Assembly: GCF_033473495.1 (NCBI RefSeq)
Contig: NC_088939.1
Coordinates: forward strand, 3,162,001 to 3,226,000
Length of the DNA: 64,000 bases
Source of the DNA: Cercospora beticola
Taxonomy: Eukaryota > Ascomycota > Dothideomycetes > Mycosphaerellales > Mycosphaerellaceae
Reading direction: 5' to 3'
In this document: one piece after another, positions 30,464 to 43,578 of the stretch
Numbering within the stretch: position 1 is the first letter of the stretch
How the letters are laid out: each line of letters begins with the position of its first letter
Notes under the pieces: generated by a model
Seen by the model: only the letters and a program-made list of their open reading frames with translations
Told to the model about the DNA's origin: nothing
Databases searched by the model: none
Translations under genes and position numbers: made by a program

Positions 30464-31713
30464 ATGGACGGACCTTCAGCTCAATTACACGCTGATCTAC
30501 GACGCGCTGTTCGCGACGCTCTCTCAAGTCGACGACCACTTCTGCATCATCTCAATGATGATTCGAGCTGGTTAATTCAGCTACCACGACCTGATGCTGC
30601 CGTAAGGCGAGGAGTGCGATCGTACTTCAACATCCTGGTTGATCCATGGTTGAAAGGCGGACAAAGCGATGTTGCTAGCTGGTTCTCACAACAATTCCAC
30701 GCGACTCCAAGTGCGGTACAGACAATTGCAGAATTGGAAGAAGTGATCTTCGAAATTGAACTTCTGGCCTATCACGAACGTGTGGGCAGAAACAAGGCAG
30801 TGAATGTTGAGGAGGCACTGAACAGAGAAGCAACGTTGATCGATGCTGTTGCCATCAGCCATGAATTTACGGGTAAGTGCGTGCCTAGCCGAAGTCGAGT
30901 CCCCGACTGTACGTAACTGACCACTGCACACCCTCTGTAGATCATTGTCACAAAGAGACTCTGGTAGAACTGCATACAGATGTGCCAGTATTTGCTGCTG
31001 TGGAGGCAGCCAAACTGATCAACGGCTGGAAGCACTTTCGTACTGTCATTCCACTTAGTGCGTTTGGCGCGAACGGCAACCGTGATTGGAGAACCTTTAG
31101 CGTCCCTCCTCTACCAACCTGGATCGGAATAAGTCGAATAATGTCTCCCAGCGATGCACTATACTACCACAGTGCGATTCTGATTACGTGGAACAGCGGG
31201 CACGCCATCGGTACAGGACCAGCAAGGGACGATGGCACGCGGAAGCATAGCAACTCCGTCTTCGAGACAGGTGACGATGAAGATGATGCAGAGGCTATAA
31301 TTTACACCCCACATGGTGTCGATAGCGAAGATCTGACGGTGGTGCCTAATGCTGTTCCGCCGATAACGACACTGGCGTTCCTGCATGGACTGCACAACGT
31401 CCGTCTGGCAAGCTGGGGCCGGACAGCTCTGCAATTGAATCTAGGAGTATACAACGGTCTTAAGGCTCAGCGAATATTGAAGAGCAAGTATTGGGTCGGC
31501 ACGCACGACGAAGTCAAAACGGGCAGAGGGCTCGTTGGCTTCTTCATCAAGCGCGACGTCAAAAGTGTGCAGGAGGCTCTCCAGGAAGAGCGAGAACGAC
31601 GGCAAGACAGCCGTTCCAGCGAGGGATACAGCGAAGAAGACCAAGTGTTACTTAGCTTTGAAGATACCAATTGGCTCGACCTGCGCAACGGGGAAAGCAG
31701 AGTACTGACATGA
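30464..31713 (+). CDS. metallo-beta-lactamase-fold protein with degenerate metal motif
   Basis: Two exons (30464-30872, 30941-31713) give 393 residues. The intron interrupts the key motif, and splicing makes ISHEFTDHCHKETLVEL near residue 132. This sits where the superfamily has HxHxDH; here the second histidine is Phe. The preceding FNILVDPWLKGGQSDVASWF and the later VPVFAAVEAAKLINGWKHF and YWVGTHDEVKTGRGLVGFF blocks match a fungal branch of the metallo-beta-lactamase superfamily that I recognise only in general terms. Enzymatic activity is uncertain. The start MDGPSAQLHADLRRAV is chosen because it begins the conserved-looking sequence; longer starts are possible. Confidence 0.7.
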
Positions 31714-32654
31714 GCTAAAGAAGGCAGGCGCAGCACATGGTCTTCACGCTCGGAGCGTAACTCAAATTTGACTTCACCTGCCGGGCCCAGCTTCTTCTGC
31801 ACAATGTGACAGCAAACTTGTGGGCTCAACCGTTGCGCTTGTTTGGTTTTGGCAGAGTGGAGAATGCCTTGCAGGGCATTGAGACCGTCCGGGTTACCTC
31901 CTACTGTGCTGTCGGCCGTGCTGCTCGGCACCAGGACTGACATGTGCTGATGACAAGCGAAGCGTGGTCGAGGGCATCTCGTACCTTTTCAGTCTCATCG
32001 TTGCTTGACATCTCGCTGCGGGATGCTGGTCGCACAGCGCACGCGCGAGCAGGGTTCATAAGATCAAATCGGAAATCGACATTCCAGAACGTCATCTTTG
32101 GCTTGTGGCTCGGTCGCTAAACTGGAGATGGGCAAGGATTATGTCGATCCCACCCACTCAACAGCCAAAGTCGGCCGCGGGACGATGGCATTGTTGGCTG
32201 TGCAGAGACGAAGGAGGGTGAAGAAGTCGAACAATGAACGAGGAAAACTCGGCCATCATCGTATCATAATCCGTCAAGGGCTACAGTTCTGTGTCTGTCC
32301 TGCTAATAATAATGTGCCAGCAACGGAGAGACGCCTTGCCGCATTAGGCTTGTGGCTTCGCGGATCCCACCTCCAGGTCGGTCGGCTTTGCGCGTGCCAT
32401 TGCACCAGATCCTCTTTTCTTCTTCTGCCGCATTCTCCTCCTCAACAACATTGAACGCGGGCGAAGCTTGTCTCGCGCCTCGCCAGCAGCGCAACAACAC
32501 CACACTCTTTCCCTTTCCCCCTGGACCAGCCCACGAGCTTGCTACCGAAGCGCGATGGCAACATGAACGAGATCACCCTCCGAGCCGAACCTTCACCGAT
32601 CGCTCTCCCCAGCGCCAAGCGTTAGTGTAAACGCGCCATGTTCTCGTGCTAGGA
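31714..32654. promoter_or_regulatory. intergenic and histidine-kinase leader
   Basis: 941 bases. A minus-strand open frame at 31901-32095 has no domain and no clear splice partner. The right end carries three small upstream ORFs of the kinase gene, annotated separately. Confidence 0.4.
32555..32652 (+). promoter_or_regulatory. three stacked uORFs before the histidine kinase
   Basis: ATGs at 32555, 32563 and 32638 open frames of 3, 20 and 4 codons. The last (MFSC) stops at 32652, two bases before the main ATG at 32655. If the transcript includes this leader, translation of the kinase would depend on leaky scanning or reinitiation. The transcript start is unknown. Confidence 0.45.
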
Positions 32655-35600
32655 ATGAAGAACTCGAGCAACTCGTCCCTGTTCACCTCCAAGTCCAGTT
32701 TGAAAAGCCAGCCACCGTCCTCGACGAACCTCACGAGTAACCTCCGCGCCCCTTCACCTTCCCGCCGGCGAACCCCTCCTACGTATCTCGACTTGAGCGA
32801 CGTCCAGCCCCCGGGCAATGAAATCGCCGCTGCTGCGTCATTCGCTGCATCAGGACCTTCGACGAGCGCGCAGGTAGACGGCGATACAAGTGCTGGCAGC
32901 GGATTGTCGCATAGAGAAACTGAGTCGCCATCGATATGGAATTCTTTCTCTGATCAAAGAGACGCCACGAGTGCTGGGAGACCAGCAACATCTGTGAGGC
33001 TTGGGAGCGAACGCAACGCATTTACAACCCCAGAGGCTGAACAGCCGCCCTCGCTGCGACAGACTCCAGCGGCAGTAGGGCTGTTGAGTGGCTCGAAGCG
33101 CAAACGAGCACCTCGATCAGCCCCAACGGAGAACAGGCAAACACACGAGTCTTCCAATAAACGAGCGAAGCTTCGGCCGCGGTTCAAGCATCCTATTGAT
33201 GGGACCTCGTTCGACTTTCTCCACTTCACCTCGACTGCTGGTCCACCGTCTCCACTCTTCTTCAGCAACAGCCCCAGACCACGGCCCTTGCTCCCGCGCT
33301 TCTCATCCGGGGAGGCTGCGGCACGAGCCATGGATATGCTGTCCAAGGCGCGGAACGAAGAAAGCCATGTGAAGACGGTCAGCTTGGCTCGCGGAACTGT
33401 CACGACACCTGCAGCAGGTTACGGGCCAACCAGCGCTCCATTCACTCGGAGAAGCCTGGAACGCGTAGCTGAGCGAAGTAACAGCCCGGACAGCAGCAGC
33501 CATAGCGGCAGAGAAGGTCACAATGGCACAATTGGCATGCTAAATTCCATCGGCATAGTCGAATTACTGGAGCAGGATGAAAGACCAACATTTATCATCG
33601 ACTTGGGTGATAGCACGAATTACGGGACTGGATCGTTGCATCTACTCTTTTCCAACCCTTCTCTCAGAGCCCACGAGGGTTTACAGGCACTGATTTCTGG
33701 CATGGCGACGGCGGAACTGTCTCCTGGCGCGAGAACCTTTCTCCAGTTCAAGTCATGGTTACTGAGTGCCGCCGTGAATGGCGAAAGCCTCAATGTGTGT
33801 CTGCCACCGTTCACTTTTGCGAGCATGACGTGGAGCTGTTCAACTCTCCGCAAGAGACTGAGGCTTATCAGCGGTGCTTTCAATTCGCCATTGCCCACGT
33901 CAGCAGCTGCATTGAGGTTGAGCGTGCCTCCAACAGAGGCGCTGCCGGACAGAGACCCTGGTGAACCTGCCGACTACTTCGGTCAGGCAAGGGCTGAGCA
34001 TGCATCGAATTCCGATGGCTCGAACAGCACAGTATCAACAGAAGTGATGTCAACAATCGAATCGCAGGTAGCTGCCACTTCGTTGACACCTTCGCCCTTA
34101 CCTTTCACGGTAGAAGCCATGGATCTTTCCGGTGCTACAGAGCTGCTCCCTAGTGCGAAAACGTACGTACGGAGCGATATCGTTACGCCTGATGCCATGC
34201 CCGTGGTATCGTGTAGCACCGCGAGCCAGCCCACTATCGCTGACCCTACTCCTGCTTATAGCCAGATCTCAGTTGTTGCCGCGGACGCGCCTTTTTTTGA
34301 CTGGACGAGATTGCCAATTTCAGAAAGAATGCCGCGCCATATTCAATTTGCTCGAAGTATAGATTGGGCTTCGACCAGCCTCGGACCAATTGAGTATTGG
34401 AGTGCAGACTTGCGCCAGATGTGCAATCTGATTATGGCATCACCCCACCCGTAAGTCAATTTTCTCAAGGCATGCTTCCCTTCCGGTCGCTGTGATTCTA
34501 GTGTAAGATCTATACTTGTCAGCTCGACTATCGGCGTGATTAAAGCGCGGAGGCTTGCCTGAGATATATGCTAACCTTATCTCGAACACTACTAGGGCAG
34601 CCATGTATTGGGGCGAGGATTTGATCGCAATCTACAACGAGGCGTACATTATGCTTGCAGGGCAAAAGCATCCCAGCTTGATGGGGATGAGCTATCGAGA
34701 GGTACGTACACACGTTCATCAATGCAAGGCCAATCCTATCCTCTCGACCTCTCGATCACACTAGTGGGCACATTTCTCACTACGAAACCATATGTATTAT
34801 CGAGATACCTCGGAAACACTTTTACTGACTTTGGATCGAACGCTTCCAGGCTTGGACAGAGATCTGGGATGAGGTCAAAGACGTCTTTGCAAATGCGAAG
34901 TTGACAGGCGAAGCCACGATGAAGGACGATGATTGCTTATTCATTCGAAGAAGCGACCATCTCGAGGAATGCTATTTCTCGTGGTCAATCATTCCCATGG
35001 TAGGCCGGGACGGTAGCGTGATGGGGCTTTACAACCCAGCATTCGAAAAAACTAGGCGCAAGATCGCAGAAAGGCGAATGTTGACTCTCCGAGAAATTGG
35101 CGAACGGACTGCGACTGCGAGAGATGTCAAATCTTTCTGGTCTCAAGTGCTCGGATCGTTCGAATTCAACGAACACGACAGCCCCTTCTTACTGCTGTAT
35201 TCGGTAACAGATGAGAGCGACAGCGACTCCAGCAGCATGCATTCGAGCTCGGCCCTCTCATCCCGGCAATGCATCCTGGAAGGTGCTCTAGGTCTCCCAG
35301 ACGATCATCAGGCAACACCAAACCAAATAGACCTTCGTGCTGGAATGGAAGGCTTTGGGCCGGTCTTCCGCGAGGTCATGAAGACGGACAAGCCTTTGTT
35401 ACTAGAGGTTGGCAGTCGTGACTTGCCCGAGAGCCTGATCAGCGGTCTAAATTTTCGAGGTTTCGGCGATCCAGTGACTGCTGTGGTAGTGTGTCCAATA
35501 CACCCTACAACGGGCGAGAGCGTGCTTGGGTTCCTGGTCCTGGGTGTCAATCCAAGGCGGCCTTACGATGATGACTACAGTCTTTTCATTCAGTTGCTCA

Positions 35601-38101
35601 GCCGACAATTGGGTACCTCACTGGCCTCGGTCGTCCTATTCGAAGAAGAAATTAGGAGAGGGCAGAAGGCTGCTCAGCTCGCAGCGCTTGATCGCATAGA
35701 GCTCTCGGAACAGTTGGCAGCTCGGACGATGGAGGCCATGGAGAGCGAGACCAAATTCACTCGAATGGCTGAGTTCGCCCCTGTCGGGATGTTCATTGCA
35801 GACAGCGACGGCAAGATTACTTTCGCCAATGACACGTGGTACGACATATCTCGAGTACCAAAGAACTCCAATATGGCAGACACCTGGATGGATGCCGTAA
35901 AGCCAGAGGATCTGCAAACAGTAAAAGACCTCTGGACTGAACTAGTTGCGAATGTAAAACCTGTCTCCAGAGAGTTCAGATTCAAGGCGCAATGGAGAAA
36001 CCGGAACGGCAATAGTGGCGATACTTGGGTGCTCTTCAGCGGTTTCCCTGAACAATACACAGACGGGAAATTGAAGAGTATATTCGGAAGTATCACAGAC
36101 ATATCCCAACAGAAATGGGCCGAAGGTCTCCAGACCAGAAAAATGGAAGAGGCTGTGGAGCTGAAGCGGCAGCAGGAAAACTTCATTGTAAGTGCATCAC
36201 GGCTACTTTTCTCTTCCGTCGCCGGAAAGTGCTATTGTGGCGTACCTCTAGCAAAAGTGCTATCGCACTGGGTGTCAAGACTGACTTGCTTTTCAAGGAC
36301 ATAACCTCGCACGAGATGCGCAATCCTTTGTCCGCGATCCTACAGTGTAGCGACGATATCGCAAGCTCGCTGACGAAATTTCGCCAAAGCGGCGAGCGGG
36401 TTGTACCAGATGATCTTCTGGCCAACTGCTTAGACGCGGCACAGACGATCAGTCTTTGCAGCCAACATCAAAAAAGAATCGTTGACGACATCCTCACCCT
36501 GAGCAAGCTGGACTCCGCTCTCCTCCTGGTCACGCCCGTAGACGCCCAGCCGCTCACTGTGGTCCAAAGAGCGCTCAAAATGCACGAAGGCGAGTTGCAG
36601 GCTGCCGATATCCAGATGAAATTCGTTGTCGACCAATCGTTCCGCGAGCTCAATCTAGACTGGGTTCGCTTCGATCCTAGCAGTAAGTGGTAGCACGCCT
36701 CGATTAGGATATCGAAGAGATAACTAACTTTGAGGGTAGGAGTGCTACAAGTACTAATTAATCTGTATGGCCCCACGCACATGGGCAAAGGAGAATAACA
36801 GCTGACCTTTCACTTTAGTACCACCAACGCGATCAAGTTCACTGGAACCGAGGAACGCAGAACCATCACTGTCACGATCGGGGCGTCGATACAACGGCCT
36901 AGTGACCGGACAGATGCCCCAGTCAAATACTTCGCGACCAGAAAGAAGAATCGTGATCTGCTGCTGGAGAACGATTGGGGAAACGGCGAGAAAGTGTATA
37001 TCCACTTCTCTGTACGTGATACTGGTCGCGGTCTTTCCCCCGAGGAAAAGAAGCTCCTCTTCATGCGATTTTCACAAGCTTCCCCGCGCACACACGTTCA
37101 ATACGGAGGATCTGGACTTGGCCTCTTCATCAGTCGTGAACTCACGGAGCTCCAGGGTGGCGAGATTGGTGTGGAAAGTGAAGCTGGGTGTGGATCCACA
37201 TTTGCTTTCTACGTCGCAGCACGGAGAAGCTCACCACCCCAGGATGATTTCGACGGAGCTGTTGGTATCAAACGAACGCCAAGTCACGCGCACAATCCAA
37301 GAAGTAAATCTGTTCCATCGGCCGTTTTGCCTCAAGGAGCTCCTGTCCATGTCGCCGAAGGCAAGGGAGAGTTCGAGGCGGATGGCACCAAGCCTGTGGT
37401 GAAGAAAGTGCTCATTGTTGAGGACAACCTCGTCAACCAGGTCGGTACTCACCCTAGAAATCTGCTCTGACAGTTGTCTGCACCTCGCTACTAGGCGCGG
37501 ATGTTGAAAGCAGTCGCGCTGCTCTCGGGTCATGTGCTGACTTCTTTGCTTCAAACAGAAAGTTTTACAGAAACAGCTCAAGAACATCGGTACCGAGGTC
37601 CACGTTGCGAATCATGGCGGCGAGGCGCTAGAAAAACTGATGCAGTCCACATACTGGCGAGACGGTCAAAACAGAAAAGACAGAATCGAGCTCGGCGTTG
37701 TCCTCATGGATCAAGAGATGCCAGTCATGGACGGACTAACTTGCACACGCAAGATTCGAGAACTCGAGGCACAAGGCAAACTGACCGGCCATGTGCCTAT
37801 AATAGCCGTCACGGCGAATGCGCGGTCTGAGCAGATCCAGACCGCACTCAATGCGGGAATGGTAAGTGACGCCACATGATGCAGCTGTTGTGTATCCGAA
37901 CGCCGTGGAAGTGGTACACAACAGATGCATGCGCGCACTGGCTAGTTCCATGCAATTCTCGCAAGAGAACAAAGACAGCTGACAGATATGGTTCTACAGG
38001 ATGACGTTGTCAGCAAACCCTTCCGCATCCCTGAGCTCGTGCCCAAGATTGAAGAGCTCTTGGTCAAATACCCTATGCCAACACGGACTACGAATTCATG
38101 A
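32655..38101 (+). CDS. hybrid histidine kinase
   Basis: A sensor kinase passing phosphate from His to an attached receiver and on to the HPt/response-regulator relay. Eight exons (32655-34450, 34596-34701, 34850-36187, 36298-36682, 36740-36764, 36819-37440, 37559-37861, 38000-38101) give 1558 residues. A long disordered N-terminus has NLS-like KRKR and KRAK. A PAS-like sensory region follows (about 560-720), then a GAF-like stretch and a PAS near 920-1050 (FAPVGMFIADSDGKITFAN). The H box SHEMRNPLSA has His1085. The N box spans the microexon (VLINLTTNAIKFT); G1 DTGRGLSPEE and G2 GSGLGLFISREL are intact. The receiver has VEDNLVNQ, phosphoacceptor Asp1475 in LMDQEMPVMDG, and SKPF. Frame is kept through every junction. 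I leave the fungal HHK group open. Confidence 0.85.
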
Positions 38102-41100
38102 CGATGACGAGGACACACTAAAGCGCTGGACCAACAGTCAGATCTGCGAGGGCATGTCTGCAATTACTGCTTGGATCAGCGCACGAGATTCACCGGCATA
38201 GGTCAAGGCAAAGCTGGATTACAGTACAGTCAAGCATCAAGGGACTAAGTCTGCCAATGTTCGGAACGAGGACTCATGCATATTGAACGACAACGCGGAG
38301 ATGTCTGTTTCGTGAGGGGAATAGGCAGAATGGTTAAGCAGCCCTAACAGGCATTGGGAGAAGCTTTTTGCATGCGCCGGGAGGATACCAGTGTGACTCT
38401 ACCAATACTACATTAGGGCATTGCACAGCACAGCATAGCACAGGACATCTGGAATTAGCGACAGAGACAAAAAGCGATAGAGTCGTTGTAATGGAAAGTT
38501 CGAGATGAGTAACATGAGAATCGATGAAGTTTTTCTGTAGCTCCACGCACGGTGGCTGGGATCAGCAGCATACATGAGTTTGCAATACAGTTTGATACTT
38601 GCGCCTGTCCACGAATGGAACTAGTGTCTAGACCGAGCTTATGGTAAACTCGTGGAGGTGCACAATTGCGGTCTGTCAGAGCTAAGGGTGCCGGTTGCCT
38701 GGGTCACAGATCACTTCCCTCGCGATACACGCAGCAGCTAGCGGGTCGGAGATTGGCTGTCCAGATTTCGGCCATAGTTTGCGAGGACTTATTTTAGTTT
38801 ATGAGACTTAAGTTAGTCAAATTGTGGACGCTGAGTCGGAGGAGTATACTCTATGCCTGCGAGTACGGGAGCCAACACAGCGGTTGGCGGTGTCATGTAC
38901 ATGGACCTTGCGTGCTCGCCTATGCTGCGTGTGGCGACGATTCGCATAGCCGAATGGGGCCGGCTGCAGTTGATAGAACATTCGGCGGCGCCTGCCTCTG
39001 GCTCTTTTCTCCAACGAGGACAGATTCCGACGTGGTGGATTCTTCGCTTGGGTGCACGAGAAGCGCGTGTCTCGCGTGGAAGCCACAATCCCACAGATCC
39101 CATCGCTTCGGCTGCCCAATTCGTAGGGCCTGGTGGGTCGTGCGGGTACTCAACTGCATCATGATTCTTGTTGTTGCTGCGTGTCTTGTGAAGTTGTAAT
39201 TATAGATCCTGCCAGCTGGTGACGCCTTCTTTGCCAGTTTGAGGTGTCCATTGCGATCAAAAGTGTGCGGTCCTGGTCAACTAAGTCTGTGAGCAGGATA
39301 AGTCGCACGCATTTGTCAGCACCCTCCTGGCTAGACATAGCATCCTGGAGGATACGGAATTTCCGATCGTGAACGTGACGATTGTCATACGTTTGTGATA
39401 GATCGAGTGGTGGACGCTAACCACAGCTCGGCCCACATTTTTGGTATCCCTAGTGTGTCAGATTCGGACGAGTGCTGCACGAGATGATAGACGAAATCAC
39501 TCCGATTTCCGAGTCAAGAAACCCGAACAGTTGGAAAAAGCTGTCCCGGGCCTGCAGGCCTGGCATCGCTTAAGTATAGTAGAGCAAGCTCACCATGCGC
39601 ATGGCTCGGAAGAGGGCTAGCACAGCTGTCGAAGGTTCATATTCCGAAGGCAGGCCTCGACTGTGCGCATTGTGACAGACCTACAGATACGAAAAGCTTG
39701 CTGTGTATGAGTATGTCTCACCTAGGCCAGCTTCCGTGGTCGCTATGCTGGATGATGCAGGATAATGCTGTCCGCGCACACGGCCAGTTCATGCAGTGAC
39801 AACATCGACGCCCGCCAGCGTAGGGTTGATTGCCTGTCCGCCAAGGGGGCTGTGCTGTGCTGGAGTTGGGGAGCGCATTGACGCTCGCTGAGCACTTTGA
39901 TGCTCGCGATGCAGGAGAAGCGATGGAAGAATGGCAGTGAGAAGGCCGACATGATGCAGTCCGGCGAATGCGGGAGGCCTCGCGTGTCGCATGCAAGCCA
40001 CGGTGGTCTGCCGCAGTTTTGGCGACTGCGCGTCTGCAGCACACGCTGGTCACGCCGTAGGCTGACACTCGTCGAGGATACCATGGCATCGTGTCCCGGT
40101 GGACCTGCGCTCGCTCGTGGCCCGCGCGCAGTCAGTATCGGATCTCACTGCAGATGGAAGTGAAAAGGTCGGCGCCGCAGAGGGCTGCCGGCTGCCTGGT
40201 TGGCCAGGTCGGACCATTGTCGGGATGCAGGTAGTTGTCCACAATCGAGATGTCCTTGATCATGCCTGACCCCGCGCAAACCCTCCCACCGGATCCAAGC
40301 GGTACGGAGTACACAATTTGTGGTTCCCCATCGTCGTTTGACCGTGCAGTGAGTGGGAAATGGTGTTTCCCCGTGGGTGCGTGGGAGTGGACGTCGCTCG
40401 TCGCCTGGGCAGCCATGTCAGCCGGCGCATGTCCATTTCCGCGTGTAATCATGTAATGCGGATGCAAGACCACGATATGAGCCCTAGCGAACTGTGCGGT
40501 TGTCAGACGAAACTGGAGTGTGGCCTTGGCGCGTACATGCAGGTGGGCGGGCAGACGTCACCTCCTGGCTCTAAATCGAGCTTCCGCAGATAACCATACA
40601 TGGAAGGCGCTAGACTATATCTGCAATCTACGTAGCCCAAAAAAACACGCGCGATGGGTACGGCTGGCTCTCTCGCCTCAAGCTTGTTCGTAGGCAGGAA
40701 GGACTAAATCAATGTATGTGAAGGCTACTATACCCTGCGTTTTCCGGTATCGTACGTCGCCCGTATTATTCGGAGGCTCGCATCTCTGGAATATTGCGAT
40801 CGTCTCGCTTGCTCAGGCGTATCTGTAGATATTGACAACCGAAAAAGTTATGTACTGAAGCTCAATATTGGTACTAGGGCCAAATTCAGAGCCGGGGCAC
40901 TACTTCGGCCGCGGCCACGCCATTCTTGCCCTCAGGGTTTCAAACCGTGCGTTCATCGGCGCAGTCCCAGCAGCTTGGTTACTGGGACAAAAGGACAAAT
41001 GAGCTTCTCCCGCCTTCTTCACTAGATCCCACGCGCCCGAACTTTAGTCGTAGGAAATTCTTGTGCTCTCATCACATACTGGTGATCATTTCGATGCCGT

Positions 41101-42183
41101 CGTACCCGCTACTCCAGAGTGGACGTCGTTGCCCGACGCTGCGGTATGGAGCGGTGTGGGAGGCGAGGCGAAGGCCGTGGCACGAATGGCAGAAGTGGAT
41201 ATGTGCGTGGGTGGTGGTGCTCTCTGGCGTGCCTCAGAAACGAGCAGCAAACAAAGCTAGCAAATGTGAACAGAGCGTGCCCCGTATGGCACAGAAGGAC
41301 TGGGCCAGGCTGCATGCGCTGGCCGGCATATGGACGGTTGAAGGCCGGCGAGCGGTTGCACAGCAGCCTTAGTAGGACTTCGATACGACGGTCTAGCAAG
41401 CCTGCAGGCAGTTCTCGCATCTGACCATTCATGCTGTATCACCCACCGCGCCCACTGGTGAAGCGCGCACCGCAGAGGCTTCAGTCATGTACGGTGTGCA
41501 CACGTCCGGATACTCTCCTTCGCTGCCAGTGCCGCCTGGCGGCAAGGAGCATCTGGCGCGGGAAATGGTCATCGGCGCCCCCATCATTGGAGCCCAGCAT
41601 GTCGCTGACAGCAGTCCGTTTGGGCGCGTACTCCCAGCAGAGTGGTAATGGCCTGGACGCCACTGCACTCTAATCCACCCAGAGACCCAAAGCCGCTGGG
41701 ATCACGCCGTGACGGATGCGCGAGACGACGCACCAGACTGACGGAGCTCGACGCGCAGCGCTTCTGTTTCGACCGACAGCGCGGCGGTGGCGCGCACAGA
41801 TTGCCTCCGTCGAACGTGCACATGCAGCGGGCGTGCTGGGGGGGGTGGGCAGCGCGGTACAGTGCAGGCGCAGAGATTCGGACGAACCGCGCCAAGCGGG
41901 CGCATCGTCGTCTGGTTGACTCGTCGTGTGGACTTAGCTTTTCTCGGGAAGCCCTTCTGCGTCCCGTTGCGGCGTGCAACCTTGTCCTGGCAAAAGCTCT
42001 CCCTCCTGGCTGGCGCCGACATGGGTGCTAGGCGGTTCTCGAAATATTAAGTACTTCTGTCTCCGCCCATCGCCAGCTGCGCCTGCTGCTTTCTGCGATG
42101 CGGCCGTGGATGTTGGGAGGCGCGTTTCTATTTGCATCGTCGTCGATTCCTCGCCGCCGCCCGCACCCCCCCCTCCGCTCTCT
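38102..42183. other. largest gene-poor stretch (4.1 kb)
   Basis: No recognisable gene, RNA or transposon. Open frames such as 38801-39199 (plus) and about 40132-40452 (minus) are Cys/Arg/His-rich and lack domains. Composition is not strongly AT-biased, so RIP-decayed repeats are not obvious. The right end (about 42040-42180) is probably the leader of the LaeA-like gene. Confidence 0.5.
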
Positions 42184-43515
42184 ATGACGGCGCAACTGAC
42201 TCCGCCCCCCACGCCTGCCCGTCGAATGTATTCCGCCGTCCAGGCCGCGCCGGTGCCCGTCAATCGCCAGCCCAGTACACAGCAAACCACCTACAATGCA
42301 CCGAGAATGTCCAGGTCAGTCGCCCCTAAGCCGCCGTATCTGGAGGAACCCGTTCTGACCCGCGAATAGAGGATTGCCCATAGATGCTCTGCTATCGAGT
42401 CGGCCAGAGCCCGCACGAGAAACGTACGCGATTGAGAAGTTCCACGAACATGGACGCGTCTACTACCGATTCCGCCAGGATATGTACATGTTTCCCGCCG
42501 ACGATGTCAGTCTTTCTTACCTTTTCCCGTGACACGCGTACTGATGGCAGTGTGCAGACGGAGCATGAGCGCCTGGACATCCTTCACGACCTGATCTACG
42601 GCACTGCGATGGCGGGTCAGCTTCACATCGCCGACTTTGGCAGGAATCCGCCACGCCGGGTATTGGACGTTGGATTCGGTAGCGGGTTTTGGATGATCGA
42701 GGCAGGCAAACGCTATCCGGACTGCCAGATCATCGGCTTCGATCTCGACAACCCTCTAGGTGTTGCACAGGACCGCAATTGCCAATTCAGATCGCCCGTG
42801 GATTTTACAGCACCCACCTGGGCCATCGAGGACGCCTCCGTCGATCTAGTGCACATGGCCCAGCTGTGTGGGTGCGTGCCGAGATGGGAGGATCTGTACG
42901 CAAAGGCTTTCAGATCACTGCGGCCCAACACAGGGCAGATCGAGCACATCGAATTCGATTGGACGCCTCGAACTAACGAGCCTCAAATGCCGCCACAAGC
43001 GACAGATCTGGTGAACTGGTGGTGAGTAATGTTTCAGTCTATCACGCAAACTTTGCTGGCATGCCTCTGATTACTGACCCGCGAGTCAGGTATTGGATGC
43101 TACTGGCCTCGGACAAAGCTGGGAAATCGCTACGCTTCCGGGAAGACACCGAAGATCTCCTGGAAAACGCAGGCTTCGTGGATGTCAGCCACAAACGAGT
43201 CCGGGTGCCCCTCTTCAACGCTGGCACCAAAGACAAGCGCGAAAGAAAGCTGGCTCATGCATATCAGACCGCAATGGGACACCAGGACTCACAATCCTTC
43301 ACCGGCTTCACCATGGCCCTGTTCACACGCTATCACGGAATGCCACCCGAGCAAGCAGCACAAATCTGTGCTCAAGCGCTGGCGGTTGTGCAAGGGCAAC
43401 CCTTGCCTCTTTACATCACTTTGTAAGTCGCGAATGACCGGTGCGCTTAAAAATGAAGCTTGGAGCTGATGCAACCTGCAGGCACGTCTATACGGCTCGT
43501 CGTCCGCAGAGCTAG
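42184..43515 (+). CDS. LaeA-like S-adenosylmethionine methyltransferase
   Basis: LaeA-type proteins are nuclear methyltransferase-like regulators of secondary metabolism and development. Five exons (42184-42314, 42370-42505, 42558-43021, 43090-43422, 43482-43515) give 365 residues, close to Aspergillus LaeA (375). Splicing yields the family layout: YYRFRQDMYMFPADD, then TEHERLDILHDLIYG, SAM motif I VLDVGFGSGFW near residue 124, YPDCQIIGFDL, DLVHMAQLCGCVPRWEDLY, IEHIEFDW and the terminal HVYTARRPQS. All four introns keep frame; several have GTCAGT or GTGAGT donors. The core is divergent from classical LaeA, so it may be a LaeA-like paralogue. Another ATG at 42226 would shorten the N-terminus by 14. 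It sits beside the largest gene-poor stretch. Confidence 0.78.
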
Positions 43516-43578
43516 TCGCACATCCTAGTGTTGTTATTCGACACCCCATTGGACCTTCGACCACGCTGCAACTGCGCC
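43516..43578. other. short spacer after the LaeA-like gene
   Basis: 3' flank of the LaeA-like gene; nothing supported. Confidence 0.4.

Noticed and set aside
31467..31943. Minus-strand frames overlapping the end of the metallo-beta-lactamase-like gene
   Set aside because: Partly antisense to a well-supported exon; neighbouring minus frames could not be joined by credible splice sites.
38102..42183. Possible RIP-degraded transposon island
   Set aside because: Composition is not strongly AT-rich, and I found no terminal repeats or transposase-like frames. A CpA/TpA index would settle it.
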